DNA of 64,000 bases from Crotophaga sulcirostris (taxonomy: Eukaryota > Chordata > Aves > Cuculiformes > Crotophagidae): positions 1,339,131 through 1,403,130 of the forward strand of contig VYZB01000133.1 in assembly GCA_013397455.1 (NCBI GenBank). Direction: 5' to 3'. The notes under the pieces are model-generated. The model saw only the letters and a program-made list of their open reading frames with translations. It had not been told where the DNA came from and ran no database searches. Numbering within the stretch: the first letter of the stretch is position 1; each line of letters starts with the position of its first letter. Below are positions 1-12,345 of the stretch, in pieces. A program made the translations under genes and the position numbers.

Positions 1-100
1 CGGTGTGGCGGGGCCGGGCGGCCCCCTGCTTGCAGGCAGCAGCTCCGGGGCGCCGCTGCAGAGCGCAGGAGAGGAGTTGCCCTTCCACAGCTTACCCAGA
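1..100. other. CpG-rich scrap at window edge
   Basis: The first 75 or so bases are GC-rich with about eight CpG dinucleotides, unlike the AT-richer sequence that follows. It could be the edge of a CpG island or a 5' noncoding exon of PRDM11, whose ATG-bearing exon starts only three bases before its ATG and so needs an upstream exon. I see no convincing splice donor here. The window cuts it off, so its role is open. Confidence 0.3.
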
Positions 101-237
101 ATACTTTCTTTACTCGAGTGGGAAAACTTTGCCCAATGCATATTTGCAACCTTTTCCCCCATTGGTTTTGTTATTAAAGTTATTGAACCTTTCTGGCTTC
201 TTTGCAAATGCTCCGAAATTTCTTCACCGAAAGGGTT

Positions 238-590
238 GTCACAGAATCAGAGTGACCTGAGTTGGAAGGGACCCACGAAGATCCGGGCATTCACCCCCCT
301 TGTCCAGATGATTCTTGAGTGTTGCCAGGCCTGGTGTGTGACTGCTGCCCTGGGGAGCTGTGCCAGGGCTCCACCACCCTCTGGGTGAAGAACCTTTTCC
401 TCATATCCAGCCGAAACGCTCCCCTGGCACATCTTCCTGCCGTTCCCTCTGTTCCTGTCACCAGAGAGAAGAGCTCAGCACCTGCTCCTCCTCCCCTTGT
501 GAGGAAGCAGCACACGGCTGTGAGGTGCCCCCTCAGCCTCCTCTTCTCCAGGCTGAACAGACCCAGTGACTTCAGCCGCTCCAGGCGCTG
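238..590 (-). repeat. CR1 retrotransposon fragment (minus strand)
   Basis: The left edge carries the reverse complement of a CR1 3' end (cagaatcagagtgacctgag, then ttggaagggaccc). It continues through the usual CR1 3' region, including the recognisable stretch ctccaggctgaacagaccca and a segment like cagccgctcc. The element reads on the minus strand, with its 3' end at about 238. It abuts a plus-strand CR1 fragment at about 590. The open frames across it are repeat noise, not host genes. The family is recognised by eye; the subfamily is not determined. Confidence 0.85.
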
Positions 591-738
591 GCACAGCTGC
601 CCAGGGAGGTCACCACCCCTGGAGGTGTGTAAAAGATGGGTAGATAGAGTGCTCAGGGATGTGGTTTAGTAGTGGACTGGTTCAGTTGGACTCGATGATC
701 TCAAAGGTCTTTTCCAAAGAAGTGATTCCATGATTCTG
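591..738 (+). repeat. CR1 retrotransposon 3' end (plus strand)
   Basis: This is a typical CR1 3' terminus in forward orientation. It starts with cagctgcccagggaggtcac, passes through ggactcgatgatctcaaagg and tcttttccaa, and ends in the gattccatgattctg tail that marks avian CR1 3' ends. With the preceding minus-strand fragment it forms a 5'-to-5' arrangement. This is most simply a young insertion next to or into an older one. Confidence 0.85.
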
Positions 739-3700
739 TATATATTTTAACCAAATTCCTTTATTCCTCGGTGTACTCCAAAGGGAAAAGGTAGGTACCT
801 CCAGTATCCTGTTTCAGATCCCTTAAAAAAAAAAAACGTGGCCTGTGGGCAAAACTGTTGGCTCAGTTGCTTCCTCTTCTTCCAGTGATTAATGCCTTTC
901 ATTAGTGGGAGGAGCACTGGCAGAACCAGCTTAAGAAAAATACCGACCTGACTATAAGAAAGGGTTGTTTTCCCGCACTGCAGGTGTGCGCAGTGTTTGA
1001 TGGAGCAGCCAGCCCCAGTTATCCAGCGCCCCCCAGATCTGGTCCTGCTGGAGAAGCCTGACTCCCTGTGAGACTGGTGGAGTGCAAGCATGCCAACAAG
1101 TCCAACAAGTAGTTGGACTACTTGTCTCCTAAATTTCTGTTTGTACAGTCACCAAGATTATAAGCGATGAAAATGGAAAGGGAAATGACTTTCAATTTTT
1201 TCATGTATCATGTATAAACCCCACAACAGACGCTCATCCCTGGTGAGGAAATGAAAGTATTCAGATGCTGCATGTTTACTTCTTGCAAGGGGAGCTTCCA
1301 CCACGCTCCTGCTCTAAAAATAATCGTTCAGCGCAGGGCTGAGCGACGTAGGGCTCTTGAGTCACATGCAGTCTGCAAAGAGTTCAAGTGTTGGGGCTGT
1401 TGGTGCAGCCAGCAGGAGGACTGTGTTAGAAAGGGAAGGGTTGGTCAACTGGAACCACTCACCGAGGAGGCTTTGAGGTGGTTGCAGAAGATGTGGAAGG
1501 TTGCCCTGGCTCTGGATGCTGCGTTGACAGATCCTGCTGCTGTGTGGAGTAGCAGGACCAGGGGAAGCCACTCTTCCCTCCTGTCTGGGTGTCATGTGAA
1601 AAGCTGCTCCTCTTTCTGGCTGTCCATGGGGCATGAGGGAGGTTCTGTGCTCCCAGCTCAGTGCTGGCTTTTTTGCAGAGCCTGCTGGGTTCAGAAGAGG
1701 GGCCTGTTACTCCTCCAGCATCTTTGTGGGCCGTGCATGAAGTACGGTGCTTTCTGGGCTGGTTTATGGGGACCTTTCTCATTATGAGCCTTACTGGTCA
1801 CTGGTAGCAATTGATAGTGCTTTTTTGATGTTCAAGAAGGAGGATTATTGTGAGGGCAATACCTGATTTTTAATAATAAGGAAAAAAAACTTGTCTGAGA
1901 CCTTATTTTTGATGTACTGAAGCAAGATGGGTCTTATTAGGATGGGGTAGGGGCAGGTTCTTTGCTTGTCTTCCTTGCCAGAAAGCAATGGACCTGCTCA
2001 AAATAGATAGGAGGGGGGTAACGTTATGTCCATGAACACCACAAGAGAAGGCTGAAGTGGGAGGCTCCTGCACTGCAGCAGGCTGGCTTTGCAATCAGGC
2101 TTTGCAAGCAAGCATTGCAGTGAGTGGAAGTTGCTGCCCTGAGTCAGAAATCAGAGTAAAGTATGTATATGGAATAAAAGGACAAGCCCAGGCAAGAGAG
2201 ATCTTTGGTCTTTTTATAGAGCACCATGTACACTTTATCCTTACGTTTTTTTTTTTACTATTCCTGTTTCCTTTCATAACTTCTGTCTCACTCTGGTTAC
2301 TTCCCAAGCAAAGCTGGCGTTTTTTGAAGGTTTTCCCTCCATGTCCATTTATGCAAGAGAAGTATGAGCTCTTACCTATCCCTTTGTTCTTAAAGTTGCT
2401 GTTAGCAAGAAGGCCTCTCTTGCTATTTGGCTGTAAGTGCTACTAACCATTTCCAGAGGTCTTAAAATACTGCCTGATATTCAAAATGTTTTGGAGTAGG
2501 ACATTTGAAATTGTTATTGCCAGTCTGGTGGTGTTGGCATGTATGTGAAGATATGCATGGAGAAACTGAACATAGTCACAAAGACAAAATGTTTGGGTTT
2601 TTTTTATTATTTGACAATCAAATAGTATTGTATCAATCTACAGTATAGATTAACTGGGGGACTTCCAAAAAGAACAAATAAGCTGCTAAAACTTAATCTG
2701 AAGATAGAAGGCTGGGTAGCTGTAGGAAATAATGACTCTTGTTCTCAGTGGTTTTAGTGCAGGTGGGAACTTTTCATGCCTGCTTTACATTAGGAGCATG
2801 TGTATCTTGAGACCTGTGAACAACCAGTTTGCCTAAGAAAGCCAAAAGAAGCAAACACTGCAGTAGTGGAGTAAAGGACGATTTCATTTCACAAGCTTTT
2901 CTGTTCTCCTTGTGACCACTTCTCTTCTGCTGAAGATGTTTTTAAATAAAGCCTCTAGAGCAAGGGTCCTTCTAAAGCTGCACGCTGAAATGTTGCTTTT
3001 CAGGAATCCCTACTTTATGAGCTTGCCCATGTGAGTAGCAAGTCCACCCTCCCAAAGAAAAAGCAGAGAGGACAAGGTGAGAGATAGGTTTGTATTGCCC
3101 TGCATGGCATCTTCAGAAATAAAGTAAGGGAAAAGTGCTTCAGCAGGAGGGGATGCTTGCAGGTAAAAGAGACCAAACAGAGACTAGTAGAAAACACAGA
3201 GCAGTCCTGTTGTTTCTTTGGAAGGTGGGTGCAGCCAAGGTGGATGGAGAAGAAACCTGGTGAGGAGGGCAATGCAAGCATCCCACGTTAGAGAAGTTTT
3301 TCTTTAAAAAGCCCACTGTGTGATAGGCACTACATTACTAATAGAAAAGACCAGGAGGATTGAGAGCAAAGAAGGGGAAAAAAGCAGATGTGAAGGGGGT
3401 AAATTTTGACTTGGCAATTAGAATCACATTTACAATGTGGGGTTTTAGAGGTCTAGTCATTCTTCTCACCGTGGAGGCTTTAGACTTTAGCAGGAGTCAG
3501 TGAAGGTGGTAGTAGCACTGGCATTTTTCCTCCTTCCATCCCAAACTCTGCACTTAATTGCAAGAACTTAATGTTTCTGTTGAGAGACAGTCAAGCAATT
3601 AAATGTTGACGCTTAAAGCTTTGCTGGTGTTCTTCCTGGTCATTGGTCTGTTTGTGCAAGCAGGGTAGCTCCTATCCTTGAGGGCTGTTGTTCAAAGGCC

Positions 3701-6700
3701 TCCCCTCTCTGCAAGGCAGGCAGGCAGCGCTCTGGCATTTCAGACTCAGAACAGTTTCTCTGCAGTCAGAAGGTAAAAACATTACACATACAATTTGAGG
3801 TTTAAGCTGCAGAAACTGGCAGCCTCCAGAGAGAGGTCGGTAATGGGTATTGCAGGAGACCATTTCTGTGCAGTCCCTGGGTCACGGGCAGCCATCAATA
3901 AGGGGCCCATCAGAAGGGTGTCGTAGGCAAAGTCATCCAGTTTGAGCACGCTCTGAAAAATGACTTTGTTTCTCTGCCCCCTCTCTTCTCTCCTCCTTAG
4001 TCTTTGGCTTTTCAGCAATGCTAGTTTTACTTTGACTGTAGTGACTCGTCCCAGAGTGCCGTTCTGAAATAAGTGTCAGCGGCTCAGCTGGGCTGTCTGT
4101 GCCCCCGTCAGCTTTTGCTAGTAGAAGCTTGACATGGGTACTGGGAGGGATGCATGAGGAGAGAGTGGTGGAACTGCATGGGAGGTGATGTGGAGGACTG
4201 TTCTGTGCAGCGGCTCTAGGATTGCTTTAATTATTTACCCCTGAGAGCCAGCAGTGCTCCCGCCTTGCGTGGTGGGGACACGATGGGGTGGACTGAGTGT
4301 CCTTTGCCGGTCCCTGGGCGAGGTCACCCCTGCGTGCTGGGCAGTGTTGACTCCAGGCTCTTGAGTGCAGATCAGGGCAACGTGTGCACAGGGTTCCTGC
4401 CTGCTAACACCCTTTCAGAGTGTTACAGAGGGTTAAAGGCCAGTAATTGGAGCTGATGTTGGTCAGGGACACCAGCTATTTTCAGCCTGATAACTGAGAT
4501 GAAATATTGTCCAGTACATTCCTTTTCAGTACAATGAAGCTTTATTTGAAAATATATCATGTAAACTGTATCATAATGTGCTGAGTGGAATTAAATGTGG
4601 TCCTTTAACTGCAGAGTCAAACAGCTGAGTAGACTAAGTGTACATAGCATCTTCCTTGAAAAAAGATGTAAGTGTGAATTAGGATTTACTTCTCCACTCT
4701 TAGGATGTCCCTCTTTAGACCTTTCGTTTGGATGAACCTAGACTTCCTCATGTCTGTGTGCATTGGGAGTTTTGCTCTTGTTGTTTTGGGTTTTTTTTAA
4801 ATGCCTTTTATTGTGAGGCTGCTGGACTACTGCTGCTGCTTTCTTTAAATTGGAGACCTTTTGCTTGGAAAAGCTAATGTGAATGTTAAGTACAGTACAG
4901 TTTGCAGAGTCCAGTCCTTTTATCCCTTCAGAGGAAATAGAGGAAAACACTTGGAAAGTGACTGAAGGGAAAATCAATATTGATGGCATGTGAACGTACT
5001 TTTGTGAACCATGAAAAACCTTCTAGAGTTGTCACATGTGCACATCTAGGCATGCAGATTGTCTTTTTTGAGCTCAAATGAGACTAATCAGCTTTTGAAG
5101 AACAGAAGCTTTTTAATTTCTGAATTTCTCTTCCCGTCATCATTAGGAAGAGAACTTTCCTACGTATGGTGCGTGTGTAAGTTGCTTACACCAGTCAGGT
5201 GTTGAAATGTTGCCTTTGAATTTTGCTGGGGTAGGCAGTCAACTTTGTAGTCCCTCAGTGACTTGCATAAGTGAAGTCACTGTGATGTGCTCTCTCTTTT
5301 TGGTCTGGAATTGAATGAATTCTTGGGCTCTTGCCATGCTTCTGTTAATCAGGGTTTTAAAAATGACCATAGTGTAGAGGACCAGGTATTTCTGTGCAAC
5401 CCAATACCTTTGCGTAGAAGACACACTTGAGGAGCAGTGGTTGAAGGTACTTGGCCAGAAGTGCTTGGCCTCTGCTGGAAATTTTTCTGTGCTTAGGTGT
5501 GTTAGGATATACCAGGTCTGAACACCCCTCCCTCTGTATAGAAGGGAATGTGCAGATCAAATGGTGGTGGAGGTGAATTCAGCGCACGGATATCTGGTTT
5601 CTTGGCAGATCTGATACTGGGAGTATCTGGACTGCTGCCTGCCCCAAGGAAAGGGGGTTGGTGTGACCCATGCTCAGCCAGTACTCATCCAAGCAGTGTA
5701 ACATGAGCCCCTAACCTGCAGACAGATTTACCAGCCCTGAATAATGTCTGTTGTACTGTGAGATCTTATCTCCATAATGGCCTGCAAGAGGGTACAAATG
5801 TGGAGAAATAAATATGGCTCTTGCTTTAGCTTCCTCTGCATTTTATGGAACAGTTGATTTGTTCTCGATCTGCCTGGTGTGCTCTTTAGTACTTTTCAAG
5901 GACTGACTGAGCTAGTTTGTTAGAATTTGAGGAACAAGCGAAAATAAGATTTGCTCCTTCCTTCTCATTTTCCCCCCAAAATATTCTTTCTCTTTTTGCT
6001 GAACAAATATAAAGAAAGGAGCTGCTTGCTATGTCCTGAAGCCCAGGTATAGTGAAAACACTGCAACAGACATAAACAAACCATGATGTAACATCCTTCA
6101 ACAGAAATGAAACAGACGTCAACTGGACAAGTGGTACCAAAGCAGGTTTTTATTTTTATTTTACATCTATACCCACAGGTCCCAGTGGGGATCCCACTGC
6201 ATCTGAGACTGCTTGCCTAGAAGTATTGGTGCTACAGAGGCTTTACAATTTGACATTTGATTCCTGAAGCTTTTGAGTTGGGTGGTGGGAAGAGGCATCG
6301 CTCAGTAACCAGGTTCCTACTGGAAGTCCAGAGGTCCCTTGGAAGAGTGTTTTCTGATTTGCCTTTGGACAAAGAGCTTGATGTTGTGATTTGTAAGTAA
6401 TATCGTCTGCTCAAGAAACTTTTCAGTCATGTGGTTGTATCAAGGGTGAAATGGTGTTTTGTGGTTCATGCTCTTTATGTGACAGAATTTAAGGGCGGTC
6501 TGAGAAATAACAGTGTGTGTTTAAGGCCAGCCCAGCATTTGGTTGTCACTGTTGTGTTGTTGGCTTTGGGCAGGAAAAGAGCACTCTGGTGAAATGCACT
6601 GAGCTTTCTGAGTCGGTGGGGCAGTTTGAATTTTGTGTGTAGCTTGGCCATGGCTTATAGATGTGTGTGCAAGCCTGTCAGTACATCCCATCCTGTCCTC

Positions 6701-8814
6701 TTAACACCACTAAGCGTTCACCAATAGAAGAAAAAGACCAAGTGCTGCAGGTAATTTTTTTCTTTTTAAAAAAGAAGAAGCTGGATCTTCTAGAGAAGTG
6801 CTGAGTGAAAGGCTGTCTTGTTAAAAGATGGATGTGCTCTCTGGAGAGGCTAATTTAGACACTAAGGAAATACATGTGGAGCTGATTGCTGGCTGGGTGC
6901 CCATCACTGAAGGGCACCGGAGGCTGAAATGCCAGGCAGCACTGGTAGTGCTGGCACTTCAGCCCATGACGGTTGGGTTGCATGAATTATCTCTCTGCCT
7001 TCCAGCTAATTTTATCCTGTTGATTTTTCATGAATCATTTCCCATCTCTGTGGGTTAGAAATTAAAGTGGAAGTTTGCTAGCCAGAATAGCCGCATCTGC
7101 TATTTAGACAGTAGTGTCTGGGGTTTGCTTCCTGCCCACCCCCACGCCTTCCCTTTCCCTTTTTACCTCCACCAGTGTTCAAATACGTGAATCACTGGTA
7201 TTGCTCGCCCAGGGACACGTTTTGGCTGGCCAGCCTGCACAAGTGCAGGGGTCCTCTGGGTGTGCATGGGTTCCTGGTGGGTGGCTGGGTGACGGTGGTG
7301 GCAGGTGGGTGCTCAGTGCTATGTGGCAGGGTCCCAGGTGTGCGGCGAGGCTGGCAGGACCCGACTGGGGTGGCTTGAATTTCCTGCACGTGCCTTATAA
7401 AACATTAAAGGCACTTCAGTGTCTTTTCCCTCTCTCAGCACAGCAGAAGAGCAGGGGTACTGCAGTGGCCCAAGCCTACCAGGCGCTTCTTTAATCCAGC
7501 CTTTTTGTCTCTCCATGGATGAGAGCAGAAGATCATTTGGGCAGTAAGTTCACATCTCTGCTTTCTGTAAAAGCGTCTGCGTAAGGAAAAACTTAACTTT
7601 TCCAGACCCAAACATAACTTCCCTTTGTTGAGCTGTGTGCACTTGGTTGCCATTGAGGCTGCTGTCCGGGTCGGCAGCAAGGGAAGGATGATTTGATTAT
7701 CCAGAAATTGAGCCCTGTAAATAGGGATCCAGTGACCGGCAAATCCAGGAGACTGGAAGAGTGATCGTGTTGAGATGGTTCAGAAAATTGCCAAGTGGAT
7801 GGCCCAGGAAGTGATAGGTTGGCTAGCTGACACCAATCCTGGGTAAATATAAAATAATTCTCTTGATGTTATGAAAGTGTCTTGTACTTCTCAAACAGTT
7901 CTCATTTTGTTCTTTGAGAAGCTTACCATTGGTTTAAAGAAAGACCAGTAGATGCGATATACTTGGGTATATAAGGCAGTTAACTCAGTGCATGAGAAAC
8001 CAGTTAATATCTAATGCCAAAGAACATCAATAAAACACGAGTGGCTTAAGAAGAGAAGGTAGTGATTGATAGGGAGTCAGCATCCAATAAATAAGCTGAA
8101 GTGGCAGTATAATCAGTAAGGGGGATAAAGGATACTCTAAGCTAAAGGACAGTATTAGCACATTAATAAATTAACTATTTGTGGATTCATTTTACTATGA
8201 ATATAGAAAATGTTTTTTCAGCAACAAAAGATCAAGGCTCTGGCATTGCCACCTGACAAGAAGGGAGCAAATAATCCAGCTATTTTAAACTAGAGCTTGA
8301 TCGTTTTACAGGACAGTCTCTGCAACATGATATGTGTAGACTACTTTTTCAAAGAAATAGACTTGATGACCCTTCCCTTCAATTGAGGGGAAGGGAGAAG
8401 CCAGTTCTGGCCGACACTCAACGGTGCAGAAGAAAACATGACTCACCACTGGCAAAATGCATAGATGAAACAAGTTTAGTGAATTGTAGCTATTGATAGG
8501 GGCAGGATGGAGTAATGCAGTTTGTTTGATAAATGGAGCCATTGAAAGAAAATAATTTTCGTACAGAGTAGTGGAGAGTTGTAAACCTGAAAAGGCAAGT
8601 CCTGAACGTGATCAGTGAAAGAGGGCTGTGTCCCAAACAGTATCGTGTGAGAATGCGGGGGTCGGAATGGGCAGGCAGCTCTGGAGAGCTTTCTGTGCCA
8701 GGTCATGGCTGGAAAAGACGGTCGTGATTTTGGACACACAAACAGGGAGGTAATAAATCAGGGCGAGGAGATGTTTTATGTCTGTAACCCTTATATTTAC
8801 TTAAGACTCGATCT
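739..8814. other. Upstream / 5' intron of PRDM11, no gene seen
   Basis: About 8 kb of unique-looking sequence upstream of the first recognised PRDM11 coding exon. The open frames are short, low-complexity in amino-acid content and lack recognisable domains. I found no CR1 or convincing splice-bounded coding exon. It is probably the intron between a noncoding first exon and the ATG exon, or the intergenic upstream region. A noncoding 5' exon could be present unseen. Confidence 0.5.
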
Positions 8815-9008
8815 TCACAGTATCACAGTATTACAAGGTTTGAAAGGACCTTTGAGATCATCAAGTCCAACCTATAACCCAACAGTAACACTAACACCAA
8901 CACCAACCCATCATCTAAACCACGGCACTGAGTGCCTCATCCAGTCTCCTCCCAAACACCTCCAAGGACGGCGACCCCACCGCCTCCCCGGGCAGTGTGG
9001 CTTTCTGG
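8815..9008 (-). repeat. CR1 retrotransposon 3' fragment (minus strand)
   Basis: The stretch begins with cacagtatcacagtattaca followed by aaaggacctttgagatcatc and aagtccaacc, the reverse complement of a CR1 3' end. It continues to caccgcctccccgggcagtg, a standard internal CR1 segment. It is truncated at its 5' end, the usual outcome of incomplete reverse transcription. The open frames on both strands here belong to the repeat. Confidence 0.88.
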
Positions 9009-12000
9009 TGCCAGCATATTGAAGTAATGTAGAGAAAACTGGAAGAGTTACACAGAAGAATGAAGAAAATTTTTGGAAAACTGAGAAGATATTGCATGGG
9101 TACATATAGAGAGCTCTGCTGTGTATGTGTTTTTATTCAGTGCTTATCACTATTGCTATGCAAACACATTTCCGCAGTGCCTTAAGGGACAAGACTTATG
9201 TCCACCACTTGATTGTATGCTTATTCTATCCTTGGGGAGAAAAATGTTGGTGGAATAGCATCTTGGTTTAGTACTGGAATTTTGTGTCTGTTTGCTTTAA
9301 CTTTATAAATGTAGGTATATATTTATGTTGAAGAAGCCTAAGGCAAAGAAGTGCAACTGGCAGTCCTGACCAAAGATGGTGAGGTTTCTTACAGACATTA
9401 ACCTGGGAAGCAATTCTTTCCATTTGCTCAAACCAGCATCCCAGCATGCCAGGTATTCCAGCCTTTCCCACCAGATTGCAGGATGCTTTGAAAGAACTGC
9501 TGACTGATGCCCTGAACACACAGCTTTTCTGTGATAGGGATTAACAGTTGAAATGAACTTCTGATGAAGTGTTGGCTTCTCTTCCTCTTGCTAGACTTGG
9601 ATGGAGATTTTGTCATGTTTGTAGGCTAGAGGTAAGGGCATGTGACATACAAGGGATCAGCCAGATTGACCTAATTCTCCTTTCTACCCTTAAACTCTGA
9701 ATCTGTGAGATCAATGCAGGGAGCCAAATACAGCAAAAATGAGAAGTTTCCAGTTTAAGGGAATTATTTTTAATGTATCTTAAAAACGCAAGTCACATTC
9801 TTTCATCTGCAGTAAGTAGCTGCCTTGGCTCAGTGGCGTGCTACACTTTTTTTAGAGGCCTTTATGCTGCATGGGAGCTTTATGTTGTCAGCATCCCACT
9901 GTGTTGAGTCTTTACTGAAAGCTCAACGTAGAGAATTTGCACCAAATAATACCTGATCTGCGTAGGCTTGTGCTCATCCATGGCACTAGGTTCGCAATCT
10001 GAGATTAACAAAGGGCAAACACTCCTAGCTGATCATAACACAGAATTTTGTGTCAAATCCTGTAAAGTCAGCAGCATTTTCTATCTTCACTAGAAGCCAC
10101 CATAAGACAAACTTAAGAAGGAGTTCCAGGTTGACAAATGGGAATTTCCTTGTCCCCAGCCTGTCTGCAGTTGGGGTGACACCAGGAACTTGATGTTGTG
10201 GTACCTCGATGCTGTTTGTAATGTCTGTTGCTGGTCTTGAGCAACTTATTGAAACCACTGGGAACTGTTAACAACTCCCCCTGCTGTAAAATGTGTTTAA
10301 GACTTCTGGTTTTGAAGCTTGCTCTCCAGGCTTCTTCAGAAAGCTGCGGAAAACCTCGTAGTATTTCCAGGTGCATTTCTTGTAGTCCTGACCTTCTTCA
10401 GTGCTTTCGGAATTTGAAACTCAAATAAAATGTTTCATACTTCTGGTGAATTTATGGCTACCGACTGTAGTGGAGTTATTTGCAATGATTTAAACAAGTC
10501 CTAGTTACATCCTGTGCTCAAATCCTATATCATCCATGCCGTACATTTTTTAATAATTATATTTTTGAATTTGTGGCTGCCCCAGCTTGTTTCCAGCTGT
10601 GCGGGCTGCATTCAGCCCTGCTCTGCCACTGTGAGAGAAGAGCACTGGACTCTCATCAAGCTGGGAGGCATGTCAGCAAGTCTTGCCCTGCTACCAACCT
10701 TCACCATGCCAAGATGCTACTGTGCTGCACCACCGGGTGGAGGACCACCTCACCCATAGGAATGTCGTACTTCCAGGGGGAAGAGCTAAGCCAGGGCTGT
10801 GGCAACTGTCAAGACAAAAGCAATTTTCCCAGTAGAGCGTGGGGTTAATGTCTGTCTGTAGACAGTGGTTCTCCTCTGAGCAAGCTGGTTCTCCCTCTTA
10901 TTTTGTGTGATCTCTTGGGGTTTGCTTTGGCTGCGAGTGTGGGCTGTGTAGCCAGCTGGTACTTCATAAAGTGACCTGAAATGATTGGCATGGCCAAGGA
11001 CCTTGCTAAGTGAATTCACCTCAGGGAAAACAGTCGGCTTGGGTCTTCGGCTGTTTGGGGAGGAGCTCAGAGCCTTGAATGCTGTGCTTTATTCGCCCCT
11101 TCTCAGCTTGTCAGTAACTAACTGTTCTGGATTACTATTTCTGGTAATAATATGCAGCTGTAGAAAAAACGTATGAATTCGAGTCCATCTTTCACCATGG
11201 GCCTGCACTTTAAAACGTGGTACAAGCTATGCAAGATCTTTCTTACAAGAAGAGGGGATGACCTCCAGAAGGCCGGCACTGAGAAACTGAGTGAAGCAGC
11301 TGTGTGCTGAGAAGGGGATGGACTCTTATATGGCTGTTTCACATGCAAGAATGTCCCAATCTGGGAAACGTGCCAGTAAAATGTAAAATTAAAGCTCTGT
11401 TTCAGAGGCTGATCCACACAGATAAGAGTCTGTGGCTGTTAACTAGTAACTACAAGAGGGGCAGTGATAAAGGCGGCGTGCTTGAGGACAGGAATTCACA
11501 GGTTTGTTCATGCTTAGCCCCATTTAGATGTTTTCTCCCACATTAGAGATGAACTGCTCAGACGTTCTTGTGTTTTCTACTTCCTTGATCACGATCGCCA
11601 TGGTAAAGCCACTGGAGATCTTAACATGTGTCATGCAGAAATGCGATAGATCCTTGCCTGCTTTGTAAAGAAAATGGAAGAGGTTATATGACACTGCTTG
11701 TGAACCTGAGGATCCCTCTTTGGGGTTTGTAGCAGCCACACCGGTGTCCTGGGTTTGCTGAGGTGGATTGTGCGATGACTTATGCCACAACTGCGTTTGC
11801 TGTCCAAAGGACATGATGTGTACAAAGAGCATCTGGAGCATTCCTCTTTCTTGTCATTCTGTCCCCAGAGACCTGATCTGAGGTAGTGGTGCTCCGTGTT
11901 TCCGTAACACATCTACCCATCAGTCTTTAATTCCATGCACAGCATTTGAATGCGTACTGTGCACATACTTCAGATTCCCCGTGCATCAGGTTGCTCCATG

Positions 12001-12226
12001 GTGTCTCGCACTCTTCACCTGACCTGCGACTGAACTGCATTTTTCTCTCCAGCATGGGAAGGGGTTTCTACCTACAAGCGTGTGATGGCAGCCCTCGGTG
12101 CTGGGAGAGGGCCTGCTCTGCTGGCTGTGTCCTGGCCTGGGGTTAGAAGGCTGTCGTTCCTGGGGGAGAAAGGTTGTGATGTCCTCGCTGCTCACTTTTC
12201 TCCTCCCTTGTTTCATTCTTTTTCAG
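9009..12226. other. 5' intron / upstream region of PRDM11
   Basis: About 3.2 kb ending in the acceptor (tttcattctttttcag) of the first coding exon. No domain-bearing frame, RNA gene or clear repeat was recognised. The open frames around 10500-10850 and 12000-12200 have no recognisable composition and are treated as chance. Confidence 0.55.
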
Positions 12227-12345
12227 AACATGAGTGAAAATTTGAAGGACTGTTTGATCCAGACCCAGGCGTCCTTAGGGGAGATGGTGACGATAAAAAC
12301 AGAGGCCTGTTCTCCGCACCGGGACCAGGAGTATGGACAGCCTTG
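12227..12345 (+). CDS. PRDM11: PRDM11 coding exon 1 (start exon)
   Basis: The acceptor tttcattctttttcag precedes the exon. The ATG at 12230 is only three bases into it, so the 5'UTR lies mostly in an upstream exon. It encodes residues 1-38 plus two bases of codon 39 and begins [13 protein letters not shown], the recognisable PRDM11 N-terminus. The donor is gtacgt at 12346. Reading past the donor would give a stop within a dozen codons, which supports splicing here. Confidence 0.85.

Noticed and set aside
1251..1787. 178-codon open frame on the plus strand
   Set aside because: No domain, odd Cys/Trp-rich composition, no splice-bounded exon and an overlapping opposite-strand frame; it looks like chance.
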